64,000 bases of DNA from Betaproteobacteria bacterium (GTDB lineage Bacteria > Pseudomonadota > Gammaproteobacteria > Burkholderiales > JAEUOS01). The notes beneath the pieces are model-generated. The model searched no databases, was not told the origin of the DNA, and was given only the letters and a program-made list of their open reading frames with translations. The translations under genes were made by a program, and so were the position numbers. Below, one piece after another: positions 51,313-60,614 of the stretch. The DNA lies in NCBI GenBank assembly GCA_028292405.1, contig JAQGMJ010000043.1, positions 62,001 to 126,000 on the forward strand. The letters are read 5' to 3'. Position 1 is the stretch's first letter. Every line of letters starts with the position of its first letter.

Positions 51313-52308
51313 TTACTTCTTGCCCTTTTTCGCCGCCGGCTTGGCCTTCTTTGCCGGCTTGGCGGCCTTCGAAGCGCCCTTGGACGCTGCTACCGGGGCC
51401 AGCCACTTGGCGTACTTCTTGTTCTTGCCGTTGACGATGTCGAAGAACGCCGCCTGGATTTTTTGCGTGATCGGACCGCGGCTGCCGGTGCCGATGATGC
51501 GGCCGTCGAGCTCGCGCACCGGCGTGACTTCGGCGGCGGTGCCGGAGAAGAAGCACTCGTCGGCGATGTAGATGTCGTCGCGGGTCAGGCGCTGCGACAC
51601 CACCTTCAGGCCGAGGTCGGCGGCGATGGAAATGATCGAGGCGCGGGTGATGCCCATCAGCGCGGAGGCGATTTCCGGCTCGTAAATCACGCCGTCCTTG
51701 ATCACGAACACGTTTTCGCCCGCGCCCTCGGCGACAAAGCCGTCGACGTCGAGCAGCAGCGCCTCGTCGTAGCCGTGCATGGTGGCTTCGCGGTTGGCCA
51801 GGATCGAGTTGGTGTAGGTGCCGGAGAGCTTGGCGCGCGCCATGGTTACGTTGACGTGGTGGCGGGCGTAGGAAGAGGTCTTGACGCGGATGCCCTTGGT
51901 CAGGCCTTCCTCACCCAGGTAAGCGCCCCAGGGCCAGGCGGCAATCGCGATGTGTACCGTGTTGCCGACCGGGGAGACGCCCATTTTTTCCGAGCCGTAA
52001 TAGGCGATCGGCCGCAGGTAGCAGGAGTCGAGCTTGTTGGCGCGCACCACTTCCTTGTGCGCGTCCATCATCTGCTGCTTGCTGTAGGGCATGTCCATCA
52101 TGTAGATCTTCGCCGAGTTGAACCAGCGGTCCATGTGCTCGGAGAGGCGGAAGATCTGCGTGCCGGAGACGGTGTTGTAGGCGCGCACGCCCTCGAACAC
52201 GGCCAGGCCGTAATGCAGTGAATGGGTGAGGACGTGGGTGTTCGCTTCGCGCCAGGGAACCAGCTTGCCATCGAACCAGATGAACCCGTCGCGGTCGGCC
52301 ATCGACAT
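51313..52308 (-). CDS. ilvE: Branched-chain amino acid aminotransferase with Lys/Ala tail
   Basis: A 331-residue class IV PLP aminotransferase, last step of Leu, Ile and Val synthesis. Features: ADRDGFIWFDGKLVPWREANTHVLTHSLHYGLAVFEGVRAY, the catalytic Lys in MARAKLSGTYTNS, the Glu in GAGENVFVIKDG, and FFSGTAAEVTPV. The fold is finished at about residue 305. The remaining roughly 23 residues are a Lys/Ala/Pro tail ending AKPAKKAKPAAKKGKK, not present in E. coli IlvE but like the tail of the dehydrogenase at 26443-27435. ATG 52308 has GGAGA upstream. It is the first gene of the minus-strand zf-CHCC/waaF run. Confidence 0.94.
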   Translation of the reverse strand: MSMADRDGFIWFDGKLVPWREANTHVLTHSLHYGLAVFEGVRAYNTVSGTQIFRLSEHMDRWFNSAKIYMMDMPYSKQQMMDAHKEVVRANKLDSCYLRPIAYYGSEKMGVSPVGNTVHIAIAAWPWGAYLGEEGLTKGIRVKTSSYARHHVNVTMARAKLSGTYTNSILANREATMHGYDEALLLDVDGFVAEGAGENVFVIKDGVIYEPEIASALMGITRASIISIAADLGLKVVSQRLTRDDIYIADECFFSGTAAEVTPVRELDGRIIGTGSRGPITQKIQAAFFDIVNGKNKKYAKWLAPVAASKGASKAAKPAKKAKPAAKKGKK

Positions 52309-52486
52309 GATGCGTAATCTCCAGATGTATGTGTATGTAGCGTGTGAACGCCGCGCCCTTCAACCGGGTAAAAGCCCCGGGTCAAAACTCAAGCGAAGCG
52401 CGGAAACCCCATATTTTAGCGGATTCGCACCTATAATCGCGGCTCCGGCTGCTTATGCGCCATGCCGAAGGGAGCGAGGGGCCGCG

Positions 52487-53296
52487 ATGTACGCCAAGTG
52501 TCCGAAATGCGGCCATGCGCCCCTGCCGGAAAATCAAGCCTCGCCTGCCGCCTGCCCGGGTTGCGGGGTGATCCTGGCGAAAATCGCCGCCTCGGCCAGC
52601 GCCGCGCGCGCCGCCGCCTCCGCGGTCGCCGCCGGGGTGGAGATTCCCTCCGAACCGAAAGAGGAAAAAGAGCGGCCGGAGTGGCTGGAATATGCAGCCG
52701 GCTGGCTGACCTACGTACCCAACGAGGTTTCCAGCATCAACTGGTACGCGCGCAGCGCAACGCTGGCGGTGGTGGCGCTGTGGACAGTGTGGCTATTCAA
52801 GTCCACCAGCGTGGTCGAGGGCGAATACGGCAGTAATTTTCTGCATGGCATCGTGCTGATCTTCCATGAAGCCGGGCATGTGATTTTCATGCTGTTCGGG
52901 CGCTTCATCACCATCCTCGGCGGCTCGCTGAACCAGGTGCTGGTGCCGATGATTCTCGCAGGCGCCTTGCTGATCCAGCGGCGCGACCCGTTCGGCGCGG
53001 CGATTTTTTTCTGGCTGGCGGGCTTTTCCGTGGTCGACGTGGCGCTCTACATGTACGACGCGTTCGATCCGCACATGCCGCTCCTCGGCGGGGGCACCGG
53101 CGCGGACCGCGACAGCCACGACTGGCAAAACCTGTTCGGCGACATGGGCCTGCTGCGCCACGCGCGCGGCATCGGCATGGCCTTCGCCATGCTGGGCCGG
53201 GCGATGATGCTGGCGGCGCTGGCCTGGGGCGGCTATTTGCTGTGGAAGCAAAAGGCGCGGCTATCCGACAGCGTGATGGCCGAGGGGGATTTTTGA
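52487..53296 (+). CDS. Zinc-ribbon membrane protein with HEAGH motif
   Basis: A 269-residue protein. Residues 1-30 form a zinc ribbon (CPKC at 5-8, CPGC at 23-26). An Ala-rich linker and acidic patch follow, then about five helices. Helix two holds IFHEAGHVIFMLFG, with the metallopeptidase-like HExxH at 127-131, and a later helix has FSVVDVALYMYDAF, where an Asp could complete an M50-type zinc site. It may be an intramembrane protease (Peptidase M50B-like) or a metal-binding relative without activity. ATG 52487 follows GAGGGG. Its stop overlaps a TTG start of the next gene (TTGA). Confidence 0.75.
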   Translation: MYAKCPKCGHAPLPENQASPAACPGCGVILAKIAASASAARAAASAVAAGVEIPSEPKEEKERPEWLEYAAGWLTYVPNEVSSINWYARSATLAVVALWTVWLFKSTSVVEGEYGSNFLHGIVLIFHEAGHVIFMLFGRFITILGGSLNQVLVPMILAGALLIQRRDPFGAAIFFWLAGFSVVDVALYMYDAFDPHMPLLGGGTGADRDSHDWQNLFGDMGLLRHARGIGMAFAMLGRAMMLAALAWGGYLLWKQKARLSDSVMAEGDF

Positions 53297-54237
53297 GTCC
53301 AGGGGCCGGTATTCGCGCGTTGCTGTTGCTGTGCGGGCTGGTGGGCGCGAGCGCCGCGCAGGCGCAGGGCGCGGCGCAATGGTGGATCGGCTTTGTCGAT
53401 ACCCGCAATCATGCTTTCCTCGAACTGCCGGCCACCCGCGAGGCATGCGCGGCGCGCGAGGCTGCGCTGAAACGCGCGCCGCAGGCGGCCGGTACCCTGC
53501 TTGCCGGCGCCCTCAAACCGGAGGCTTTCGTGCCGCCGGGCGCGCGTTTGCTGTTCGGCGTTTCCGACCTGCGCGGACGCTATGTGGAGCGGGTGCTGCC
53601 GCGGGTGGCGGCGATTGCGCGCGCCGACGAGCGCGAGCAGGGCGCTTGCTGGTATCTGGCCGAGGCCGGTACCGAGCCGACGGGCTATATCGCGGAGGAA
53701 GATACCCTGGCCATCGCCACCTTGCCGCCGCGCCGCCTGGCGTTGCGCCTGGCGAGTGGGGACTGGCGCTCGTACGGCAGCGCGGCGCAAGTTGATGGCC
53801 GGTTTGCCGCGATGGAAGGCGCGCCGGCGGCGTGGCGCGCACGTGTCGAAAAGCTGCTGCCGGCCTATACCCAGGTCTACGGCCAGGGCTTCAGCGCGGT
53901 GCTGGAAAAAGGCGCGGCGCCGCAAAACCTGGGATTGATCGGCGCCATCGACGACGGCAAGGGGGAGGCCTACAACACGCTGAACCTGATCCTGCGCGCC
54001 GATGGTGAAAAAGCGGGCGAAGCGCCGCTGTACCAGTCCGGCCCCAGCGGCGGGGTGGCGGCCAATCGCGCCGGCAGCTTCGTCGCGCAGGCGGTGGCGG
54101 CGGTCGACCTGGACGGCGACGGCGTCGATGAAATCATCCTGCGCGCGCGCTATTTCAGCGGCGGCAACCTGAAGGTGCTGAAGCTGGTGAACGGTGCGCT
54201 CATGGAAATCCGCCAGAGTGCTTATGAAGGGGAGTAG
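53293..54237 (+). CDS. Secreted protein with a calcium-binding-like repeat
   Basis: A 314-residue exported protein starting at TTG 53293, overlapping the upstream TGA and preceded by GGGGGA. The signal peptide (IRALLLLCGLVGASAAQAQ) precedes a mixed strand region of unknown fold. Near the C-terminus VDLDGDGVDEIILRARYFSGGN matches one FG-GAP/EF-like DxDxDG repeat (about 272-277). There is no enzyme motif. Coupling to the HEAGH membrane protein suggests that they form a pair, the membrane protein acting in the inner membrane and this one in the periplasm. This is an inference from gene order. Confidence 0.75.
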   Translation: MSPGAGIRALLLLCGLVGASAAQAQGAAQWWIGFVDTRNHAFLELPATREACAAREAALKRAPQAAGTLLAGALKPEAFVPPGARLLFGVSDLRGRYVERVLPRVAAIARADEREQGACWYLAEAGTEPTGYIAEEDTLAIATLPPRRLALRLASGDWRSYGSAAQVDGRFAAMEGAPAAWRARVEKLLPAYTQVYGQGFSAVLEKGAAPQNLGLIGAIDDGKGEAYNTLNLILRADGEKAGEAPLYQSGPSGGVAANRAGSFVAQAVAAVDLDGDGVDEIILRARYFSGGNLKVLKLVNGALMEIRQSAYEGE

Positions 54238-54327
54238 AGCCGAGTAGCGTTTGCGCCGGCGGGGGCGCATCATGATCGGCTTATACTTAACAGCTAACGC
54301 AAGACCGCAAAACCATAACGACGCGTG

Positions 54328-55566
54328 ATGCAAGACGATAACGACGTAGAGACAAATACCGAATTGACTTCCGACCTCGCCGCCGAAGCTGCGGCCAAGC
54401 GCAACGTCTGGCTGCTGATGGCCTGCCAGGCCCTGCTGTTCGTCAACAACACCACCATGATCGCGGTGCATGGACTGGTTGGCCTGCTGCTGGCGCCCTC
54501 GGCCGCGCTGGCGACCCTGCCGGTGACTTCCTACGTGATCGGCTCGGCGATCGCCACCGCGCCGATCGCGCGCATGATGAAGCTGTATGGCCGCAAGGTG
54601 GGCTTTTCGGTGGGAGCGCTGTTCGGCATGGTGGGCGTGGTGTTCTGCGCCGGCGGCGCGTATTTCAAGATGTTCCCGGTGCTCTGTCTGGGCGCCGGGC
54701 TGGTGGGCGTGTACAACGCCTGCGGCCAGTTGTATCGCTTCGCCGCGGCCGATGTGGCGGGGCCGAGCTTCAAGGAGCGGGCGATTTCGCTGGTGCTGGC
54801 CGGCGGCATCGTCGGTGGCATCGTCGGGCCGAACCTGGCGGGCTATTCGAAGGACTGGCTGGCGGTGACCTACGCCGGCTCCTACCTCTCGCTGGTGGTG
54901 CCGGCGATTCTCACGCTGTGGGTGCTGCAGATGATCAGCTTTCCGGCGCAGACCGCCGCCGAGCGCGCCGCCGGCGGCCGGCCGCTGTCGGAGATCATGC
55001 GCCAGCCGGTGTTCGTCATCGCCTGCATGGGCGCGGTGATCGGCTACGGCGTGATGATCCTGCTGATGACGGCCACGCCGATTGCCATGAAGACCTGCGG
55101 CTTTACCTTCAACGACTCGGCCCATGTGCTCACCCTGCACGTGATCGGCATGTTCATTCCGTCGTTTTTCACCGGTTCGTTGATCCGCCGTTTCGGCGTG
55201 CTGAACATCATGTTTACCGGCGCGCTGCTGATGTTCGCCTGTGTCGGCATCGCGCTCTCCGGCGTGGAATTGCATCACTTCTTCATCGCGCTGATGACCC
55301 TGGGCCTGGGCTGGAATTTCCTGTTCGTCGGCGGCACGACCCTGCTCACCGAGGCCTATCGTCCGGAAGAAAAAACCAAGGTGCAGGGCGCAAACGACTT
55401 CATGATCTTTCTCACCATGGCGACTTCGTCGTTCTCCTCCGGGGCGCTGGTCACTTCCAAGGGCTGGGAAATTCTCAACTACGGCGCGCTGCCTTTCCTG
55501 GTGATCGTCTCCTGCGCGATTCTCTGGCTGGCGCGCGTGCGCCGCGTGGCGGTTGTGGCGGCATGA
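54328..55566 (+). CDS. MFS transporter, drug/metabolite type
   Basis: A 412-residue transporter with twelve helices. The N-terminal helix is LLMACQALLFVNNTTMIAVHGLVG, and the cytosolic loop has a MFS-like MKLYGRKVGFSVGALFG. The second half repeats the pattern (SFFTGSLIRRFGVLNIMFTGALLMF). There is a late TEAYRPEEKTKVQGANDFMIFLTMATSSFSSG segment. The substrate is unknown. ATG 54328 is chosen over GTG 54325. The stop overlaps the azlC start as ATGA, so the three genes form an operon. Confidence 0.87.
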   Translation: MQDDNDVETNTELTSDLAAEAAAKRNVWLLMACQALLFVNNTTMIAVHGLVGLLLAPSAALATLPVTSYVIGSAIATAPIARMMKLYGRKVGFSVGALFGMVGVVFCAGGAYFKMFPVLCLGAGLVGVYNACGQLYRFAAADVAGPSFKERAISLVLAGGIVGGIVGPNLAGYSKDWLAVTYAGSYLSLVVPAILTLWVLQMISFPAQTAAERAAGGRPLSEIMRQPVFVIACMGAVIGYGVMILLMTATPIAMKTCGFTFNDSAHVLTLHVIGMFIPSFFTGSLIRRFGVLNIMFTGALLMFACVGIALSGVELHHFFIALMTLGLGWNFLFVGGTTLLTEAYRPEEKTKVQGANDFMIFLTMATSSFSSGALVTSKGWEILNYGALPFLVIVSCAILWLARVRRVAVVAA

Positions 55567-56390
55567 GCGCGGAGGGGCGCGACGAAGACGCGGCCGCCGC
55601 TGCGCTGGAGGCGGACCCGGCGGCCGATGAGGTCGAGCGCGAGAGCCGGGAACACCCGCAATCCTCAGCCACCGGGCGGCAATACGCTTCGGGCCGAGAA
55701 GGATTTTTCGGCGGCATGCGCGCGGTGGTGCCCTTTCTCTTCGGCACCATTCCTTTCGGCCTGGTCACCGGTATCGCCACCAAGGCGGCGGGGCTCTCCG
55801 CCGCGGCGGCAGTGGCGATGACCACCATGGTGTTCGCCGGCACTGCGCAGATCGCCTCGCTGCCGCTGCTGGTATCGGGCGCGCCGGGTTTCGTGGTGGT
55901 GCTCACCGCCTTCATCATCAATCTGCGCTTTGTCATCTACAGCGCCACCGCCGCGCCGTATTTCGCCACCCTGCCGATGCGCTGGAAAATGGTGCTCGGC
56001 TACTTCATGACCGACACCGGCTTTGCGCTGTTCCTGCGCCGCGTTGCCGGCCAGCCGGAGATGGCGTTTCGCGAATACTATTTTCTCGGTAGCGGCATGA
56101 CGGTGGCCACCGTCTGGCTGATCACCGCCGCCGTCGGCGTGCTGGCGGGCGCCAAGGTGCCGCCGGAGTGGCAGCTCGAATTCGCCGCGACCCTGGGCAT
56201 TCTCGCGCTGCTGGCGCCCTTCGTGCGCAGCAAGCCGGACTTCGCGGCGGCTGCCACCGGCGGTGCGGTGGCGCTGCTGGCTTCGGGCCTGCCGATGAAA
56301 CTCGGCCTGGTGGCGGGGGCGATTGCCGGTATTTGCGCGGGCGTGGCGGCCGAGCGGGTGTTCGCGCCGCGCGCCAGGGAGGCGGCGTGA
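55563..56390 (+). CDS. azlC: AzlC family branched-chain amino acid exporter subunit
   Basis: A 275-residue membrane protein of the AzlC family. After an unusually long acidic N-terminus (about 45 residues with EDAAAAALEADPAADEVERE), the family pattern follows: GFFGGMRAVVPFLFGTIPFGLVTGIATKAAGLS, TTMVFAGTAQIASLPLL, FIINLRFVIYSATAAPYF. With AzlD it exports branched-chain amino acids or analogues. ATG 55563 overlaps the MFS stop as ATGA, and the stop overlaps azlD as GTGA. The acidic N-terminal extension is longer than in the families I know. Confidence 0.9.
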   Translation: MSAEGRDEDAAAAALEADPAADEVERESREHPQSSATGRQYASGREGFFGGMRAVVPFLFGTIPFGLVTGIATKAAGLSAAAAVAMTTMVFAGTAQIASLPLLVSGAPGFVVVLTAFIINLRFVIYSATAAPYFATLPMRWKMVLGYFMTDTGFALFLRRVAGQPEMAFREYYFLGSGMTVATVWLITAAVGVLAGAKVPPEWQLEFAATLGILALLAPFVRSKPDFAAAATGGAVALLASGLPMKLGLVAGAIAGICAGVAAERVFAPRAREAA

Positions 56391-56737
56391 ACCCCGAGAC
56401 CAACCATCTGCATGAATACGGCTGGACGCTGTGGCTGATCATCTTCGGCATGGCTGCAGTGACCATCCTCAACCGCGCCGGCTTCATCCTGCTTTCCGGC
56501 CGCTTCAGTCTGCCGCCGAAGGTGCAGCGCGCGCTCAAGTACGCGCCGGCGGCGGCGCTGGCCGCCATCGCGCTGCCGGACATTTTCACTTCACACGGCC
56601 ATATCGACGTGTCGCTTGAAAACACGCGCCTGATCGCCGGACTGTTCGGTTTTTCCATCGCGGTGCTGGCGCGCAGCACGCTGCCTTCGATCATCGGCGG
56701 CATGCTGGCGCTGCATGCCTTGCAGCATTGGCTCTGA
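56387..56737 (+). CDS. azlD: AzlD family branched-chain amino acid exporter subunit
   Basis: A 116-residue membrane protein with four helices (WLIIFGMAAVTILNRAGFILLSGRF, LKYAPAAALAAIALPDIF, LIAGLFGFSIAVLARS, LPSIIGGMLALHALQHW). It partners AzlC. GTG 56387 overlaps the azlC stop as GTGA, so expression is coupled. It is convergent with phzF. Confidence 0.9.
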   Translation: MNPETNHLHEYGWTLWLIIFGMAAVTILNRAGFILLSGRFSLPPKVQRALKYAPAAALAAIALPDIFTSHGHIDVSLENTRLIAGLFGFSIAVLARSTLPSIIGGMLALHALQHWL

Positions 56738-56740
56738 AGC

Positions 56741-57613
56741 CTAGGCGCTGACCGCGCCGCCGACAAAGCAGCCGGCCGGCTTGCCGGCGCCATCGAGTTC
56801 GAAACGCACGCGGATCGCCGAAGGCGCACCCATGGCGCGGCCTTGAAGGACGGTGACGATACGGTCATCGGCGGGTACGAGGCCGTGGGCGGTGAGGCCG
56901 AACAACAGGGCCGCGGCGGCGATGCCGGTGGCCGCGTCTTCCGGATAGCCGGAGGATTTGGGAAACTGGCGCGCATGAAAAACCCGTTCTTCGAGCGACT
57001 CCACCGCGAAGGGGTAGAGGCCGGTCGAGCCGATCGATTCGCACAGCGCCTGCACCGCGGAAAAATCCGGCTGCAGGCCATCGAGCGCGGTGACCGATTC
57101 CATACAGATGAGGGTTTTAACGCGGCTGGTGGCGGCGTTGAACACCGGCACCGCGCGCAGCTCGCCGGGTTTCACGCGCAGCACGCGCGCAATCCCGGCC
57201 AGTTGCGATGCATCGGTGATGGCGTCCAGTCGGCCTGCCGGCTGGGTGATCTCGACGTACTCGTTGGCAGTGCCGGCGTGGCGCACAAAGCCGCGCACCG
57301 GGCCGCTCAGGGTTTCGACGGCAGCGGCATCGGTGGTCCAGCGCCCGCTCTTGCGCAGCAGCCAGAGCGCGCCGACGGTGGCGTGGCCGCACATTTCCAT
57401 TTCATGCAGCGGCACGAAAAAGCGCAGGCGAAAATCCGCGCCGGAGCCCGGCGTGGGCGGCAGCACGAAGCCGCTTTCATGACCGTGCTCGCGGGCGATG
57501 GCGCGCATTGCTTCGTCGCTCATGCCCTGCGCGTCGAGCACGATGGGCGCCGGGTTGCCGCCGTTTACGCCGGCGGGAAAGACCCTGACGAGTTGCACTG
57601 CCGTGCCCTGCAT
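56741..57613 (-). CDS. PhzF-family isomerase-like protein
   Basis: A 290-residue protein with the diaminopimelate-epimerase-like PhzF fold. Catalytic Glu is in the EHGHESGFVLPP segment, and the family motif CGHATVGALWLLRKSG and the second-half PEDAATGIAAAALLFGL are present. PhzF in Pseudomonas isomerises an intermediate of phenazine synthesis; no phenazine genes are here, so the role is probably another small-molecule isomerisation. It is 31 bases downstream of glnE on the same strand. Confidence 0.9.
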   Translation of the reverse strand: MQGTAVQLVRVFPAGVNGGNPAPIVLDAQGMSDEAMRAIAREHGHESGFVLPPTPGSGADFRLRFFVPLHEMEMCGHATVGALWLLRKSGRWTTDAAAVETLSGPVRGFVRHAGTANEYVEITQPAGRLDAITDASQLAGIARVLRVKPGELRAVPVFNAATSRVKTLICMESVTALDGLQPDFSAVQALCESIGSTGLYPFAVESLEERVFHARQFPKSSGYPEDAATGIAAAALLFGLTAHGLVPADDRIVTVLQGRAMGAPSAIRVRFELDGAGKPAGCFVGGAVSA

Positions 57614-57644
57614 GTGAGCTTCCTTTGCTTTTTTGGACGGCGGT

Positions 57645-60284
57645 TCAGTCGCCCAGTACGGTCCGCCACAAGCGCTTTACGGTCTCGATTTCCGCCACGC
57701 ACAGCGCCGGGTCGATGCGCGCGTACTCCGCGCCGTTCAGGCGCAGGGTGTGCTGGTGGGCGCGGTAGCTGCGGTAGGCGTCGGCGGCGCCTTGCGCCAG
57801 TTGCGCATCGAGCAGCCCGGCTTGTGCGGCGATGCCCAGCAGGGCGATGTTGCCGAGGTTGCCGATCAGTGCGGCATGCTCGCGTGCGTGCCCGAGCACC
57901 AGCGCCTGCACGCAGAATTCGATGTCGACCATGCCGCCTTCGTCGTGTTTCAGGTCGAACAGTTTGCTGCGGTTCGGGTGGCCGTCGTGCATCTTCTTGC
58001 GCATGTCGCGCACTTCCTGCTTCAGCTTTTCCGCGTCGCGCGGCAGGGTGAGGATGTGCTTGCGCTCGCGCTCGAAGGCGGTGCCGATGTCGGTGTCGCC
58101 GGCGCAAAAGCGCGCGCGCGTCAGCGCCTGGTGTTCCCACAGCCAGGCGCGCTTTTCTTCATAGTTGCGAAAGGCGGAGAGACTGCTGACCAAAAGGCCG
58201 CTATCACCGTCCGGGCGCAGGCGGGTGTCGGTTTCGAACAGGCGGCCGGCAGTGGTGCGGGTGTCGAGGAAGGTCACCAGCTTTTGCGCTAAGCGGGCGT
58301 AGTTCTCGGAGGCGCGCTCGTCTTCGTCGTCGTAAAGGAACACCAGGTCGAGGTCGGAGGCGTAGCCCAGCTCCTTGCCGCCCAGCTTGCCATAGGCAAT
58401 GATGGCGAAGCGCGGCGTGTCGCGGTGGCGTTTCGACACCGTGGCCCAGCAGGCGCCAAGCACGCATTCGAGGGTGCGGTCGGCCAGCTCGGAGAGCAGG
58501 TCGGCAAGTTTCTCGATGGTCAGCAACCCCTGCAGGTCCTGCGCCAGGATGCGAAAGACGGCGGTGTGGTGCGCTTCGCGCGCGGCATTCATCTGCGCTT
58601 CGATGTCGCCCTCGTGCGCGGCGAGGTGTTGCCGCAGGGAGACGCTGTAGGTCAGCAGATCCTGCGCGGCGTAGAGGGTGCGCTCGTCGATCAGCTCGTC
58701 GAGCAGGATCGGGTGGCTGCCCAGGTATTGCGCGGCCCAGCCGGAGGCGCCGAGGAGCTTGGCCAGGCGCGCCAGGGCCGCCGGCGCCTGCGACAGCAGG
58801 GCGATGTAGCCGGAGCGCGAGGCGATGTTCTCGGCGAAGGCGAGCAGGCGGGTGAACGCGAGATCGGGCGTGGCGGTGTCCCGCGCGGCCGCCATCATCG
58901 GCCCAAGCAGTGCTTCGAAGCGCTCGCGCGCGCCGGGGGCCAGGCGCCGCGCGCGCGCGCCCGTGAGGGTCGATTCGATCAGGCGCGTCAGTTCCTGGGG
59001 GTTGTCGAAGCCGTGGACCACGAGCGCCTGTTCCCAGTCCACCGGGCCGCCGTCGGCATTGCCCGGCGTCACCGGGGCGGGGTCGCCGAGCACGGTTTCG
59101 AAATGCAGGCGTACGATGTCGCGGTGGGCGTCGAGCTTGCGCATGAATTCGGCGTAGTCGGCGCGGCCCATCGATTGGGCCAGGCGCAGGCGCGCTTCGT
59201 CGCCCCGCGGCAACGTGTGGGTCTGCTGATCGTCGGCGTATTGCAGGCGGTGTTCGACCCGGCGCAGGAAGTCGTAGGCGGCGGCCAGCTCGTCGGCGAC
59301 TTCGCGCGGCATCTGGTTCAGCGCCACCAGTTCGTTCAGTACGGGAATGGTCGGGCGGATGCGCAGGCGCGGTTCGCGCCCGCCGCGGATCATTTGCAGG
59401 GCCTGGGCAATGAATTCGATTTCGCGGATGCCGCCCGGCCCCAGCTTGACGTGGTCGGAGAGGTCGCGCCGCGCCACCTCGCGCTTGATCTGCGCGTGCA
59501 GGCCCTTCAGCGATTCGATGGCGCCGAAGTCGAGGTAGCGGCGGAACACGAAGGGCCGGACCACATTGTTCAGACCCGTCTCGTCGTCGCCGGTAATCGC
59601 CCGGCCCTTGATCCAGGCGTAGCGTTCCCAGTCGCGGCCGTGGGCGACGAAATAGTCTTCCAGCGCGCCGAAGCCCATCGCCAGCGGGCCATCCCCCCAG
59701 GGCCGCAGGCGCATGTCGACGCGGAACACGTAGCCGTCGCCGGTGAGCTCCGAGAGCAGGGCGATGATGCGCTTGCCCACGGTCTGGAAATATTCCTGGT
59801 TGGTGACGCTGACTATTCCTCCCTGGGTCTCGCCTTCCTCGGGATAGGTGAAGATCAGGTCGATGTCGGAAGAGACGTTGAGTTCGCCGCCGCCCAGCTT
59901 GCCCATGCCGACCACGTGCAGGGTTTGCGGCTTGCCGCTTTCGGCGCCTTGCGGGGTGCCGAAGCGCGCCTGCGTTTCGGCGACAGCGGCGCCGAGGCTG
60001 GCGCTGATGGCCTCCTCGGCCAGCGCAGTCATGGCACCGGTGACTTCGGCCAGGTCGGCGGCGCCGCCGAGGTCGCGCGCCATCACCGTCAGCATCACTT
60101 CGCGGCGCAGGCGCCGCAAGGCGGCGTCGAGCGCGTCGGGCGGCAGGTTGGCCAGGGCTTCGTGCATGCGCGCGCGCGGAAAAGGCGCGCTGGTGTCCAG
60201 GCGCTCGGCCAGGGCGGGCATGGCATTGAGGGCCATGCGGGCGTAGGCAGAGAAATCGGCGGCGAGGGTGAGGAGTGTTTCCAA
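57645..60284 (-). CDS. glnE: Bifunctional glutamine synthetase adenylyltransferase
   Basis: An 879-residue enzyme with two nucleotidyltransferase domains. The N-terminal deadenylylating domain has GMGKLGGGELNVSSDIDLIF (about 126-145, DxD at 140-142). The C-terminal adenylylating domain has AYGKLGGKELGYASDLDLVF (about 630-650). A PII-binding/regulatory helix region lies between, with ARRDLSDHVKLGPGGIREIEF in it. It controls glutamine synthetase according to nitrogen status. The longest frame starts at TTG 60284; ATG 60236 is a possible alternative. The gene is divergent from the yhdP-like gene, as in other betaproteobacteria. Confidence 0.94.
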   Translation of the reverse strand: METLLTLAADFSAYARMALNAMPALAERLDTSAPFPRARMHEALANLPPDALDAALRRLRREVMLTVMARDLGGAADLAEVTGAMTALAEEAISASLGAAVAETQARFGTPQGAESGKPQTLHVVGMGKLGGGELNVSSDIDLIFTYPEEGETQGGIVSVTNQEYFQTVGKRIIALLSELTGDGYVFRVDMRLRPWGDGPLAMGFGALEDYFVAHGRDWERYAWIKGRAITGDDETGLNNVVRPFVFRRYLDFGAIESLKGLHAQIKREVARRDLSDHVKLGPGGIREIEFIAQALQMIRGGREPRLRIRPTIPVLNELVALNQMPREVADELAAAYDFLRRVEHRLQYADDQQTHTLPRGDEARLRLAQSMGRADYAEFMRKLDAHRDIVRLHFETVLGDPAPVTPGNADGGPVDWEQALVVHGFDNPQELTRLIESTLTGARARRLAPGARERFEALLGPMMAAARDTATPDLAFTRLLAFAENIASRSGYIALLSQAPAALARLAKLLGASGWAAQYLGSHPILLDELIDERTLYAAQDLLTYSVSLRQHLAAHEGDIEAQMNAAREAHHTAVFRILAQDLQGLLTIEKLADLLSELADRTLECVLGACWATVSKRHRDTPRFAIIAYGKLGGKELGYASDLDLVFLYDDEDERASENYARLAQKLVTFLDTRTTAGRLFETDTRLRPDGDSGLLVSSLSAFRNYEEKRAWLWEHQALTRARFCAGDTDIGTAFERERKHILTLPRDAEKLKQEVRDMRKKMHDGHPNRSKLFDLKHDEGGMVDIEFCVQALVLGHAREHAALIGNLGNIALLGIAAQAGLLDAQLAQGAADAYRSYRAHQHTLRLNGAEYARIDPALCVAEIETVKRLWRTVLGD

Positions 60285-60614
60285 TTGTAAAAGCGGCTCA
60301 GGTGAGTGGCGCGCCGCTCATGCGGCAGGGGCCCCTATGCTACAGTCATGGCTCGACGCCAATAGCGTCGGCGCACCGGGCCAGGGCGAAGCGCAAACCT
60401 GTCCGGCAGCGTCGACGCCAGTGGGCGACATCATTCGCACATGCCGCCGCAGCCGGGTGCCCACACAATCATCATCGAGACCCTCTCCATCGCGGATGTC
60501 CTAGTAGATGCCTGAAGCAGTCATTATCGCCCGCCCGGCCGCTTTTCGCGGTTGCGCGCCATCCCTTGCGGGGCCGGCCGCAGGCGGCGGGGTATGGCGG
60601 CGAGGGGCGCCGCG
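60285..60614. other. Divergent spacer between glnE and yhdP-like gene
   Basis: About 330 bases that must hold both promoters. One short hairpin (GACGC CAATA GCGTC near 60355) and a 36-codon frame ending at the yhdP-like start (ATGA overlap at 60615) are seen; neither is strong evidence of function. No sigma-54 type box could be assigned. Confidence 0.45.

Noticed and set aside
58425-60290. A 621-residue plus-strand open frame
   Set aside because: Antisense to glnE, low-complexity composition, no ribosome site and no family resemblance.
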